From the NCBI GenBank assembly GCA_029204225.1, contig CM055106.1, forward strand, positions 34,074,361 to 34,138,360: a DNA stretch of 64,000 bases. The letters run 5' to 3'. The position numbers and the translations under genes were made by a program. Shown in pieces: positions 45,457 through 56,799 of this stretch (the stretch's first letter is position 1; every line of letters starts with the position of its first letter). The notes below the pieces were generated by a model. The model was not told the origin of the DNA. It saw only the letters and a program-made list of their open reading frames with translations, and made no database searches. The DNA is from Diphasiastrum complanatum (Eukaryota > Streptophyta > Lycopodiopsida > Lycopodiales > Lycopodiaceae).

Positions 45457-46175
45457 TGGTATAAAATCTTTGGTTACTAACCTTTCAAGATTATCTTGAA
45501 TGATCCATTTGGTTTATGCACAAGGTTGAAGACAAGCTTAAAATCGGGAGGCAAGGAAGGCAATTTTGGTGCATATATATCAAGCAAGGCCATAAAATCT
45601 TTTCCATAGTATGATAAAACTTACATGTGGCCCAACCCTTTTTCTTTATGAAGTTCTTGAGCTACATATCAATATTTGGTAGTGATGTCAATCAAAATTG
45701 CTACATCGCTTTGTTGACAATTTTCATAGAAGTGTCAAATGTCAAATGAGTAGAAGGATTGTACATTCAAAATTTTTATCAACTAATTTTATCTCTTATA
45801 AGTTTTTAAGATCTACTACATAGCACTTATATAGTGATTTTAATAGCAAAATTAATAAGGATTTGTCCATGTCATCATGGTTTAATAAAGTTTAATCTGG
45901 ATCTACTCATCTAGGTTTGGATGTTGTTATTACTTGGATCATTATGTTTTTAAGAGGATACAAGGACCTCGTTTGGATTCTTGAGGTTTGGATTTTTAGT
46001 TTTTCACCCCCCCCGGCTCCCATTGGGGCAAATTTTTTTTCTTTTCCATTCAATGACTAATCATGTCAATCATGTATTCAAGTCAAGTAACAGATTGAAA
46101 TATTCTAACTAATGAAATTGGAAGATTATAATGGAATGGTTATTGTTTGTTTAGGATATGATGGATGGTGAGGAA
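45457..46175. other. Leader/internal remnant of the old copia element
   Basis: Begins with the decayed primer site; no intact coding. It is interrupted at 46176 by the younger minus-strand element. Confidence 0.4.
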
Positions 46176-46929
46176 AGGCCTGAAGCAAACTGATAGTTTC
46201 AATTTCAGTTGCAGCTAGCAGGGTCAAGGATGCGGAAGTGTGCCTTTTCCTGTGCCTGTTGCATTTTCTAAAAAAATGCGAAGGTCGACGAATTTACATA
46301 TACCTGCACATTCCAAATCTATGAGAAAATCCGACAAATGCGAAAAACCCAAAGGTTGGTGAAAAAATGTGCTAAGTCATATTTTGGCTCAATGCGAGTT
46401 TTCCCGAAAATGCGAAAAGTGCGAAAAATCCGACAGTGTGTTTGGTATTAAGTTTTTCAGCCTGCGAACCTGCATCTTAATTTTGATTGCAAGAACAATC
46501 TCATTAACCTATCACAACTGCAGTACATACATATAATGGCACTCACATTTACATGCACAACAGAAAAACCTGACAAGAATGATCTATCAACTCAAAATAT
46601 TTTTTTTCTAGGACGAGAGTACAAAGCTTGCCGCATATCAACGTACAAGTCCTTTTCTTTTCTATCTTTCTCACTTACTCTCTCTCTATATTGTGCTCCT
46701 CGTGGGCACATATATATATATCCTCTAAAACACTTTCTTCTAAGACATTCTTTTAAACTAATGATTATGCTAAAAATTAGCTAGTTGCGGTTGTCATCTT
46801 CCGTGGGAACGGACTATACTTGTTGTTGTCTTTATGTTCGGAAACAGGTTGTGCCACGTTGAGGCCGTTAGGGATGAAGGAAAGCGAAGTTTAGTTTTCA
46901 ACATTCCCTAACTGAAGATTCATTTAGCC

Positions 46930-47095
46930 AATTCCCATATTCTTCCTGTGCTTTTCAAACAGGTATTGTCCAAGGGATTTTGTGAGAACATCAGATGTCA
47001 TCTCTGTAGTCTTCACATATTCAATTCAAATTTTCTGTTTCTGCACAAGATCTCTGATATGATGATACATGAGTGGTATATGCTTAGTCCTGGAA
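46930..47095 (-). pseudogene. C-terminal RNase H of the deleted copia element
   Basis: Minus strand encodes FHSRTKHIPLMYHHIRDLVQ, then after a stop IEYVKTTEMTSDVLTKSLGQ and KHRKNMGIG. This is the standard copia pol terminus, fused directly to the middle of integrase by the internal deletion. The LTR starts about 27 bases beyond. Confidence 0.8.
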
Positions 47096-48755
47096 TGGAA
47101 GACTTGATCTTAGAATTTTAATCTTTCTTCCTATTTGTGTTTCAACTGAACTCTTGAACTGCTTGAAAACAATAAACACGTCAGAATTTTTCTTCAAGAA
47201 GTAGATGAAGGTCATGTGTGTGTTTATGAAAGTAGCAAAATAATGTGATCTAGATATAAATGGAACCTTCATAGGCCCACACATATTGCTATGAATCAGT
47301 CCAAGAACTTCTTTGGCTCGTGCTCCTTCGAACCTGAATGGTTCACGATGTTGTTTGCCCTTCAAACACGATTCACACAGTCTGATTTTTTTGTCAGTGA
47401 CGTCCATCCCTTCTAGCATTTTGCTTCTTGACATTTTATAGAGTGTGCTCATACTACAGTGGAACATCCTCTTATGCCATAATTTGTTCTTGTCTTCTTT
47501 TTTTGAAGTCACAAGAGCTTGATCAACAGGATTCAGGATACTTGTATGACACAAGTTTCCTCTTCTTTCAGCTGTCACTAGAATCTGGTTAGATTCACAA
47601 TCTTCTATTTGACATCGGCCACTATTAAGAGTGACATTCAGTCCCATGTCTGTCATCTCGACAACTAACAGGAGACCACTCTTCATTGTCAAAACGTATA
47701 GGACTCCCTCTAGATCCTTGTGACTAGAAGCAGTCTTCAGAAGTAGAGTTCTAGTCCCCATGACGTGGTGTTTGCTGTTATCACCAAGAATGACTTCTCT
47801 TTCTCCATTGGAGGTCTTATAGTCCTTTAGGACCTTCTTCTTGCACGTGTTGTGCGATGTGGCTCCAGAGTCTATGACAATCTTCAGATCTGGACGTGCA
47901 TTAGGCACATCTTTCGCTGCCATAACTTGCTCCTGCTCTTTCTCTTGATGGGAAGATTCTGCAATATGGGCCTTGTGTTTGTTCTTGTTTTTGGCATTGT
48001 ACTAGCAGTCAAATGCCGAGTGTCCCTTCTTCTTGTAATGAATGCAGACATTGTCGGGATTTCCCCAATAATCATTCTCTAAGTGTCCTTTCCTTTGCAG
48101 TAATTGCATACCGCAAGTGGATTTGAGGTGCGTTCATTATCTTTGTTCTTTTTTCTGACAAAAGATGTTGTTCTTGGCTATCTTCAAAATCAGTACGATC
48201 TCTCATGATGACTTCATCTGCCACAACTTTAATAGCATCGCTGGATGTGATATTAGGCATCCTCATGAGTATTGACCTCAGACTATAGTAGGATGATGGT
48301 AGAGTCCTTATAAAATGTAAGAACTGTTGCTCTGGCGTAATAGCATGATTCTGATTTGTAGCCGCTAGTTGATTGAAAATGGCCTTCATCTTCCCAGCAT
48401 GCTTGTCCAGATCATTGTCATCCCACTTCATGCTCAAAAGTTGGTTGTTGAGATGCAAGATCTCTGCACTTGTCATATGCTCATGTTTGGCTTGTAGCCT
48501 TTCCCACATTTCGCGGCTGGTTTCATAGTTCACTATGGTCATCATGATGTCTTCTCTGCAAGTGACAATGTGTGCAATTGCTCTACCATTCTTCCTTTTC
48601 CATTTAGCTGGATTTTGTTGCGGCCTTACTTCAGTCCCATCTACTACACTCCATAAGCCTTCTCCTCTGAGTAGCATCTTCATTTTGTATTTCCAGACAA
48701 CATAGTTGTTGCCATCGAACACGCTCACAACTTTTTGTTGCAAGTTTGCTACCAT
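47084..48755 (-). pseudogene. Copia gag-protease-partial integrase of the deleted element
   Basis: First ATG of the frame is at 48755 (MVANLQQKVVSVFDGNNYVV). Gag carries WKYKMKMLLRGEGLW and WERLQAKHEH. After a stop at 48072 the frame resumes with a single CCHC-like knuckle CIHYKKKGHSAFDC, protease IVIDSGATSHNTC (about 47875), GAG-pre-integrase LWHKRMFHCSMSTLYKMSR (about 47490) with CESCLKGKQHREPF, and the start of integrase HSNMCGPM. Integrase ends at KILRSS, where the first catalytic region should be followed by DRGGE; the deletion junction is here. Confidence 0.85.
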
Positions 48756-49530
48756 TTGATAATCTGTGTTCTTGTTACTAGTCTGCAGCACTACCACGAA
48801 AGTGAACTGATAGTTTTGGCTTCAGCTATAGCTAGCAGGGTCAAAGATGCGAAAGCATGCCTTTTCTGCGCCTGTCGCATTTTTTGAACAATACGAAAAA
48901 TGTGAAGATCGACGAATTTACATATACCTGCACATTCCAACTCTATGAGAAAAACTGACAAATGTGAAAAACTCAAAGGTTGGTGAAAACATGTGCTAAG
49001 TCATATTTTGGCTCAATGTCCAGTTTTTTTGAAAATGTGAAAAGTGCAAAATATCTGACAATGTGCTCGGTATTCAATTTTTCAGCTTGCAAACCTTCTG
49101 ATTGCAAGAACAATCTCATTAACCTATTAGAACTGTAGTACATACATAAAATGGCATTCACATTTCCATGCACAACAGAAAAACCTGACAAGAATGATCT
49201 ATTGGGAAGAGAGTACAAAGCTTGCCGCGTATCAGCGTACAAGTCCTTCAGTTTTCTTTTCTATCTTTCTCACTTACTCTCTCTGTATATTTGCTCCTCG
49301 TGGGCACATATATATATCCTCTAAAATACTTTCTTCTAAGACATTCTTGTAAACTAATGATTACGCTAAAAACTAGTTAGTTGCGGCTATCATCTTCCAT
49401 GGGAAGAGACTGTACTTGTTGTTGTCTTTCTCTACGGAAATAGGTTGCGCCATGTTGAGGCCATTAGGGATGAAGAAAAGCGAAGTTCAGTTTTCAGCAA
49501 GGCCTCATTCATGGATTTGGAGGGAGATCA

Positions 49531-49646
49531 CTATAGAAAAGGATGATTGGGACACATTACAAGGACTTTATGAATCAAGGGGTATTTATCTTGAAGCATC
49601 TACCTTGAAGCAATTTCATAGTAAGTTGGTGAGTGAGGATTGTTGA
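49531..49646 (+). pseudogene. Copia gag fragment of the older host element
   Basis: Encodes DDWDTLQGLYESRGIYLEAS followed by LKQFHSKLVSEDC, the central gag (UBN2-type) motif. It abuts the right target duplication of the inserted element, so it belongs to the older plus-strand copia whose LTRs are at 45110-45456 and 50410-50978. Confidence 0.6.
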
Positions 49647-50409
49647 CATTCCAACATGTCAAGCAAGGGAGAAGCTTTAACCAATCTACTCAAAGTACAA
49701 TGAAAAAACATTCTGTCAAAGAGAGAGAAAAGATAGAGCCAAAAGGGACAAAAAAGAAAGATATATAGGAAGATTCACTAATGTTAAAATGGGCTTATCT
49801 CTAATATTTTTGCATAAAAGAAAGGATTGATAAACTCTAGGTTCTTCATTGTGTCATGATACTAGAGGGGATGTATTCTTAGCATGTTCTTATGAAAAGA
49901 AAGATGTATTTGGTTGTGGAAAAATGTAAAAGACTAAATATGATGTACAAAGAGCTACTCAAGAGGATGTAGGCTTTAGTAAGTGGCTGTTGCAAAGAAA
50001 ATAACAAGTTGATTCTTAGCATGCTAGATTGTGATTTGGCCATAAAATCTTGTACTAGATCTTGACATTCAAGAGTAAAAGCAACACAAAGGTAAAAACT
50101 CCACATAAGGATGATTATCTTTGCAACAAATTTTTAAACATTTATAGTGCAAAGGGTAACCAATTTTCACACTCAATGATACTTCTAAATGGGGCAGATT
50201 AGTAAAAATGTAGGACATTTTGTGAGTTTATTCATTTGTCTTATGTTGGTGACAACATGAAAGAAATTGGGTATTGAGTTTTTGAGAGACTTTGTTAGTA
50301 CTTGTTATGTAGACATCTTTTTGGAGGATGTATCTAGGGATGATGTGACAATTGCAAAAAAGTTTGTGATGAAAAAAATAATCAGTACACATACCCCCTG
50401 AAAAATTGA
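49647..50409. other. Decayed internal region of the old copia element
   Basis: No pol motif can be recognised; consistent with a gutted or heavily decayed element body. Confidence 0.35.
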
Positions 50410-50978
50410 GTGACTCACATGTGTGAATTTTCACAAATAATGAGATGGAATTATCTCACCAATATTATTCATTTACTTAACATAGAAGTTAAGCGATTCT
50501 ATTGGCTAGTTTTAAATGCATCTAGACCATTGATGTATATAGATGGCTAAGATGAGCATATAGCCAAGTGGTAACCTGATCTAGAAGTTTCCAAACATAA
50601 TCTCCATGGAATATAGGACTTAGTCTCCTCATTTGTTATCTTGATGTTTATTGATCAAAGCTAAGAGAAGGAAATCTTCTACACATAGACTAGATTGTCC
50701 AGTTTCTCTCTCTAGCTAGAATTGTCATTTCTATTTCTATAGTTGAGTTCTAGTACATGAATGAAGTGTATGTCTTATCATGGTTGTGGTCTTCACCATG
50801 TACTAAACTCAAGTTGTCAATCTTGTGTGAATCCATTCTTTCTTGGAAGATAGGTTTCGATGCATTGTTAATTGGTAGCTAGTTTATTTTTTAGTTACCT
50901 TGCATGAACAAGTTTCATGGTTAGAGATCCATTTGATCTTGGCATTTAGGACTTCTCTTGGTGTATGAAACTTTCACA
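50410..50978 (+). mobile_element. 3' LTR of the old copia element
   Basis: Ends ACTTTCACA at 50978. Shares ordered blocks with 45110-45456 but is longer, with insertions around 50590-50770. CACATGTGTGAA lies near its start. Confidence 0.55.
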
Positions 50979-52374
50979 CTGAATTGTGGTTAAGTTACGG
51001 AGGCTTGCTCTGCCATGCACATGAAAGATCTCTGATGAGTTAACACATTATACTACAATTTTTTGCTTTTCGAGAGCTCCACTCTCCTTCCTTGGGTCTA
51101 TTGGTGCTTCTCTCCTTGCTTGCACAAAGTTTCCTTTCATGATCATAGATGTCTGTTGGAGGGATGCACTCTTGTGCAATTGCAAACTCGCAATTTGGTT
51201 GGCAGCTTGTTTTCATGCCTCTCCACTCCCAAGCTTGTTGCCATGTTCATTAATGCGTCCCCAATATTCTTTGTGCTATGTAATTCAAAGTTCCATAACA
51301 AAACCTTTTCAATGGATGACTTGGTTAATGGATAAGAATGTTACTCATCATTGGAGGTTCTAGGAGAGAGTCCTATCTCAAACTTGTACTTGTAAAAAGT
51401 TTCGCCGTTGTCTCTTCTATAATAACAATTGTATAGAGTTATTTCACCCATTAATCCAAGAAAATTTAAAGAATAATTTGTAAATAATTTGTGGTAATTT
51501 TTCACAATGTAAAAAAAAAACACCTTTCGATGGACCAAACTTTTTGGTGCTTTTTAGATAGAGAGTGCTAGAAAACCCATTTTAATGACAAAGAAAATGT
51601 GCTCATGTTTTTAACTACATAGTGCATACATGAGTTGACATAAGACCTTTTATTAGAACTACTTAAATATGTATCATATTAGAGATTTAAGGATTCCCAA
51701 AGTGTCAATATGCACTCTAAATGCAAATCCCAAGCTCCTTCAAATATTGTGCCTTCAAACATAATATAAAAGTGTGGTTAAGAATTCCTTATTCAAAATA
51801 TGTACTCTCCAATGAAAAATGATGACCTCATGTGGGTGGATGACGAGTTGGGTCCACAAAGTTCAAAGTTATGGATTTTAGTCCAGAAAAGATAGAATTA
51901 ATTGTGGCAATAAAATGATGGAGATAATTAAATTCCTACAAGAAGTCCCAATGGCGAGTCATTTGAACATTTTTTGAGATTGTGAAGAGCTCAAATATTA
52001 GTTTGTGCATTGAAAATGGATATGCTTGAGCTTATCCTCCAAAATTGTTCAAATACGTGGTTAATGGCTTCAAATTGATTATGTGTTAGCTGCTTCGGGT
52101 AGATTATTTGGTTATGTAGTCATCATCTTTCATTGTATGGTGCTTCCTCGAGTTATTGTCGGGATTTAGGTTCCAAATTGCAAGCAATAATTTTTCTTTT
52201 CTCTTATGAAAGTTCCTATATATACCGTCAAAAGGAATTGAATGATGATATTCCTATGACATAATTGTCGTTTGCCCAATTTTAAGGCATTTTTGGGCCC
52301 TATGTTACTTTGCCTAATATAGGGCCCTAGTTTTTTTTCTTTGTTGATCCACGGAGCGAGCGTACAATGAGCCT

Positions 52375-52378
<4 letters not shown>
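50979..52378. other. Non-coding spacer
   Basis: No gene, LTR or RNA recognised. The frames at 51063-51363 lack known motifs and overlap each other. Confidence 0.35.

Positions 52379-52469
<91 letters not shown>
52379..52469. repeat. (AG)n microsatellite
   Basis: About 90 bases of perfect AG dinucleotides. Confidence 0.97.
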
Positions 52470-52472
<3 letters not shown>

Positions 52473-52761
52473 TGGGTGAACGCCAATTACGTGTGGTAAT
52501 GACCAATTGGTCGGGCCATTACCACTCATAATCCAATCCCCAAATAGCTCGTGGCCTCCGCCACTCTCTTTTCGGGTCTCGGATTATTTGTTGTAATGGC
52601 CCTCCCAAAGTACATTATTCTATTTAATAATGTCAAATCTTGAGCAACGTATGTCAAGTCTTGATCATTGTTTGTGAAACCATATACCTATAAAACTAGT
52701 CATTCCTACAAAACTTGACATAGTTTGTGATGTCTCAAAATGTAGCTATGAACAGTCTTTG

Positions 52762-52915
52762 GACATACATAGTTGGTACTAATGTCCCTCCATGTTGTGC
52801 CTAATATAATTTATGAAAAAAAAGGCAACAAATTATATCTTTGGGAATACATAGTTCGTACTAATGTCCCTCCATGTTATACCTAATATAAGATAGAAAA
52901 AAGTTGCAACATAAA
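52762..52915. repeat. Tandem duplication, two units of about 78 bases
   Basis: ACATAGTTGGTACTAATGTC and ACATAGTTCGTACTAATGTC begin the two copies; both continue with CCTCCATGTTGTGCCTAATA-like sequence and a GCAAC end. Confidence 0.75.
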
Positions 52916-53399
52916 TTCTTGACACCTTGTGTCTTTTAGATCGTTCAACTTTCAGGAGCATTATTGGTAGGATGCCTTGAAGTTGGTTCAAACATCTCGT
53001 TATCCTGTGTAATTGCGTGGGTTATAGATGGCAGGGCAAGGTATGAGAGACATAGTTGCTTGAGCATCTGTTACAAAATGCTAAAAAGAATTCAATAGTT
53101 TATGTCGAGTAAAGCACCCATGTCAGACCCCAGAGCCGAGAATGCCCCCACGGGAGACTTAAACCTCCTTGGAAGTTGGAACCCCAAAATTTACAAGTCT
53201 TTTTTAAAATTCCCTAATTTTGTTTAATATGATGGAAGTCTTAAGCCTATACGTATTGGGGTACTTTTATTTCTGTCTATCGAATTTCGAAATATATATA
53301 ATAATAGTTATTGGTTGGTTTATCTATGGTCGAATCAAGTTAAGCTGTCGGCGAAATAATTGGCACTTTTAATCTTTTGTTTTATTACTGATATTCTGC

Positions 53400-53583
53400 T
53401 ACGGCGGCCTATACCGTATCATACGGTATTGCATCGTATCCAGGGATAGAATGATAGAAACTGGAGGAAGCGCTGCTTCCAATGCCAGGAGCGCTTCCTG
53501 TCTGAGGCACTCTACGGCCCACTGCCGCTGCTGGGGGCAACTCTCTCGCACCCTCTCAGAAAGACCGCGCGTGTGAGAGCGAT

Positions 53584-53624
<41 letters not shown>

Positions 53625-55188
53625 GGTGGGGGGATCGCAAATCGATGGAGAGAGCTGCCAAAGAAGTCTGCCAAATAGTGAGAGAGAGAGAAAGGCGGGG
53701 ACAGAAAGGAGAGAGTGGCTCACTGGAACTGTGTGTGTGTATGTATATATGTATGTATATAAATACATATTATGCTCTGGAGTGTTTTGTGGGCAGGTGG
53801 TTACTGCAGATCTGCATGGGCGAGCTCGTATTGTCTTGCGCCTTGAAAGAACTACACGAGCTGACGATAAGTAGCAGGCTGCAGTGGATCAAGGGTAAGA
53901 GCACATCAAACTGTTTCATGTCAGCGTGTTCTGAGGTATAATTTCAGGTGCTAAGAGGGGAAGGCCGGGCGATCGCGAACGAGTTTGAGGGCTTGAGATG
54001 AGGTGGTAAAAGGGAAAGGAGAGTGAGAACCTGGAGATGAGGCAGTAGGGGAGAAGGAGTGGAACTAGAGGGTGAGAAGCTGGAGAAGTGGTGTTGTTGA
54101 TCTTGCGTAGGTGCTTACTGTTGGCAAGCATTGTAATTTGTTACACTTTGAGGGAGTAGGTCGTGCTCGTGGAGATCACTCTTTTGTGCCTCTACTTTCT
54201 GCTGAAGAAGTACGTGTTGTTGGAGTTTTATTTTAACATCGACTCAGTTGTGCTATATTGGGCGGGTAGGGCTCTGATATATCATGGAATCGGACATGAA
54301 CGTCTCATTCTCATCATCAATCATTGCTATTTAATGTTTCTCTTCTGCAATTCTGTAAAAGTTGCTCTTGCAAACTAGTCACTTTGCAGTGTTTATCTAT
54401 CATCCAGAGGAAACTCGCTTGATGTCCATGCTTAAAGGAACAACGAACTTAGAATCAAGAACTGAAAAAACACGACGGTACAGCCAAGTTACAGATTGCA
54501 GTTTCAAAGAGTAAACATGAAAGAATGTTAAGAGCCTAATTACTTTAAAAAAAAAAAGATACGCTCATCAGCTATGGCTGCGGCCTTCGGGTCCAATAAA
54601 ATTAGCTTGTAGATGTCACATGCTCGTTAGCCATGAGCAACTAGCAATCAAATACCCAATGAGCTTACCAAGAGTCCTGCACCAGAGTTGTTTTAGAGCT
54701 TTTTACATCATGTCTGCAGTCTGTAGTTCTTAGAACCAGAAAGATTGTCCCCCAATTTGCAACAGAAAATAAATCACAGATCAACTGCCTTGTGTGTATT
54801 TGTTAAGGATCAAAGCTGCTTAAACGATTTGAGGCGTTATATATTCTATTGCGTCTCATCTATTGCATGTGCAGATATTTATTATTAGTTTAGAATGAAA
54901 AAAATACTATTAGAACAGCTACTCCACTGCAAAACCAAACCCAAATCTTGCGTTCGCTTTGAGTGTACCAAGAAGGCAGATACTTAACGAATGACTCAAA
55001 ACAATCTGAGACCCAAAACAATCTGAGACGACAAGATCAAGACATCCACAAGGCTGACATTCCTTTCTGTTGAATTCTGCAGATTCCAAGTTCAACTGGA
55101 GCATCTGAGACACTCTATCAAATTCATCTCAATAAATTAGACCGTTTTTCTCAATTCTTGGCTGTTTAAAACAACCGATTTGATTTCA
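53400..55188 (+). promoter_or_regulatory. Putative promoter and 5' leader of the KNOX gene
   Basis: Base composition becomes markedly GC-richer at 53400-53900 than in the transposon-filled DNA to the left, with a (GA)17 tract at 53587-53621 typical of plant 5' leaders. GGGTAAGAGC at 53892 is a good splice donor and TTCTGCAG ending at 55082 a good acceptor, so a 5'-leader intron of about 1.2 kb is plausible. A start site and TATA box cannot be fixed (TATATAAATA near 53755 is a candidate). All inference from sequence signals. Confidence 0.4.
53587..53621 (+). repeat. (GA)17 microsatellite in the KNOX leader region
   Basis: Short perfect GA run in GC-rich sequence upstream of the KNOX coding start. 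Confidence 0.9.
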
Positions 55189-56799
55189 ATGGAAATGCAA
55201 CAGTTCCAGTCCATGCATTCCTACACGGAAGGAAGACTCTCACAAAGCTCCGAAGATCTCATTCCACCCACGCAAGGTACCTTTGTTTGCTCAGAGGACG
55301 ATCATGGACAGGCTCTATACTACGATGGTGTTGGTATGGTGCACGATCGCCTTCACGAAAGCGACGAGCAACAGATCGTAGGCCATACGCTAAGTTACGA
55401 TCTGGAGGAGTATTTATCAATGCCTCATTATCAAGCAGAGCTGATGAACTCCTTGTCTCCAGAATCGGCGAATCTTTGCTACAATTCTGCTAATCAGCTG
55501 GATCATCTTACAGCTTGCTATTCAGATGCTTCCCTGGTCTCAAATACTTCAGAGTTTGCTGAGCAGAGACTTATTCCATCGCAGTTGGCCGACGCTTTGG
55601 CTGGAGATCACATGGAGAGCGAAATCAGGGCAGCCATCCTTGCCCATCCTCACTATCCTCGGTTGGTTGCAGCCCACATGAGCTGCCACAAGGTTGATTA
55701 TACGTCCATCCCTACATCGTGGATGTACACATCATCCAACCCAGTAGAAAGAAGTATTTTAACGATGAAACTTTACAAACATCATTGTGTAGAAAGATTT
55801 GTTTGCTCTCTTACCACTGCTACTTTACCAGCGACTGGAATTATTGCATGTTATTAAGTCTCTGATACACTCTAGGGAAGAATATCTCAGAGGCCTGTTA
55901 AGTCTACTTTTAGTAAGATGATCAGCTTAGAAAAGCCCCGCGAAATTTTCTTAAAACACGTACTAACTGATCTTGGAAAACATTAACGTTTAGTAGTATA
56001 TCAGCAGTTGTGTACTTGCACCATTTGCTTTTGATCTCTAGAACTGACGTGATGCACAAATGGTCCGACCCATGAAACTTCTCAACAACTATCTACCGAT
56101 GATGCATAATAGAATCGGTTAGTGTCACCTGGCATATCCTTCTTTTGAAGGAATCGTCTACTGAAGGTATTACTTTTTAATTTCTTTTCAATGTTCATGC
56201 ACTGGCAAGCATGTCAGTGTTTCTCATTATGTAAAGCTGCACGATGAGGATAAGCTTGATGATGGTTTGCCTGACAGGTAGCAGCTTCTCCGGAAGTCGT
56301 TTCTCAGATTGACGACCTCATTCGGGAATTCCATGAGAGGCAATTTATACCAAGCAGCAGTCTCGGAGCAAATCCAGAACTCGATCACTTCATGGTGAGA
56401 ATGTGCCCCTCTCTTAAATGCTTAGGCAATAAGCATTTCACTTATGAGGGTGTACAAGCAGGTTGTCTGTTTTCTTTGCAGAATAATAGTAGGCGGGACG
56501 ATGGAACATGACACGTTCTGTATAGTTTTAATCTTAGCACTGCTGTCTGTATACACATGAAGTAATCTAATTTAAGCTTATATAATTGGCATCTGATTTA
56601 TCTTCATTTAGCTTTGCTTGGGCCAACTTATAGCAGATCATACCGATAATATATTTCTCTTGTTTTTGACAGGTTTCCTACTGCAATATGCTGATGAACT
56701 ACGAGCAAGAGGTTAGCAGGACATACAAAGATGCGATGTCTTTCTGCAGGAAATTGGAACAGCAGCTGAGCGTTTTTTCAACTGGAAGTATCGTGTCAG
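55189..56799 (+). CDS. KNOX: Class I KNOX homeobox-family protein, N-terminal (MEINOX) exons
   Basis: A homeodomain-family transcription regulator of shoot meristem and leaf development, acting in the nucleus with BELL partners through the MEINOX domain. Exon 1 is 55189-55692 (168 codons), exon 2 56278-56394, exon 3 56673-56799. The start is the ATG at 55189 (MEMQQFQSMHSY); an in-frame TAG lies at 55138. Exon 1 is a poorly conserved leader, then KNOX1 (AILAHPHYPRLVAAHMSCHK), continued in exon 2 (VAASPEVVSQIDDLIREF). ANPELDHFM and exon 3 (VSYCNMLMNYEQEVSRTYKD) form KNOX2. The AHPHYPRL form marks class I rather than class II. Junctions are phase 0 and match the standard class I intron positions. 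The exon 1 donor GTTGAT is weak. Exon 3 ends at SG|GTTTGA. The GSE, ELK and homeodomain exons are not found before 64000, where the family usually has a long intron. Confidence 0.88.

Larger units (their letters stand above)
46176..49504 (-). mobile_element. Internally deleted minus-strand copia with both LTRs and AGGCC target duplication
   Basis: AGGCC at 46176-46180 and 49500-49504 flank a 3319-base element. LTRs are 46181-46903 (3') and 48797-49499 (5'); both contain CCTCGTGGGCACATATATAT and end TTTTCAACA or TTTTCAGCA. The primer site TGGTAGTGCTGCAG starts at 48796 on the minus strand and differs from the usual tRNA-Met site after TGGTA. Gag begins only about 40 bases later. The coding region keeps gag, protease, half of integrase and the last 50 residues of RNase H; everything between is deleted at about 47095. 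Confidence 0.88.

Noticed and set aside
55180-55188. KNOX start at 55180
   Set aside because: That codon is TTG; the first in-frame ATG is 55189, which gives a normal plant start.
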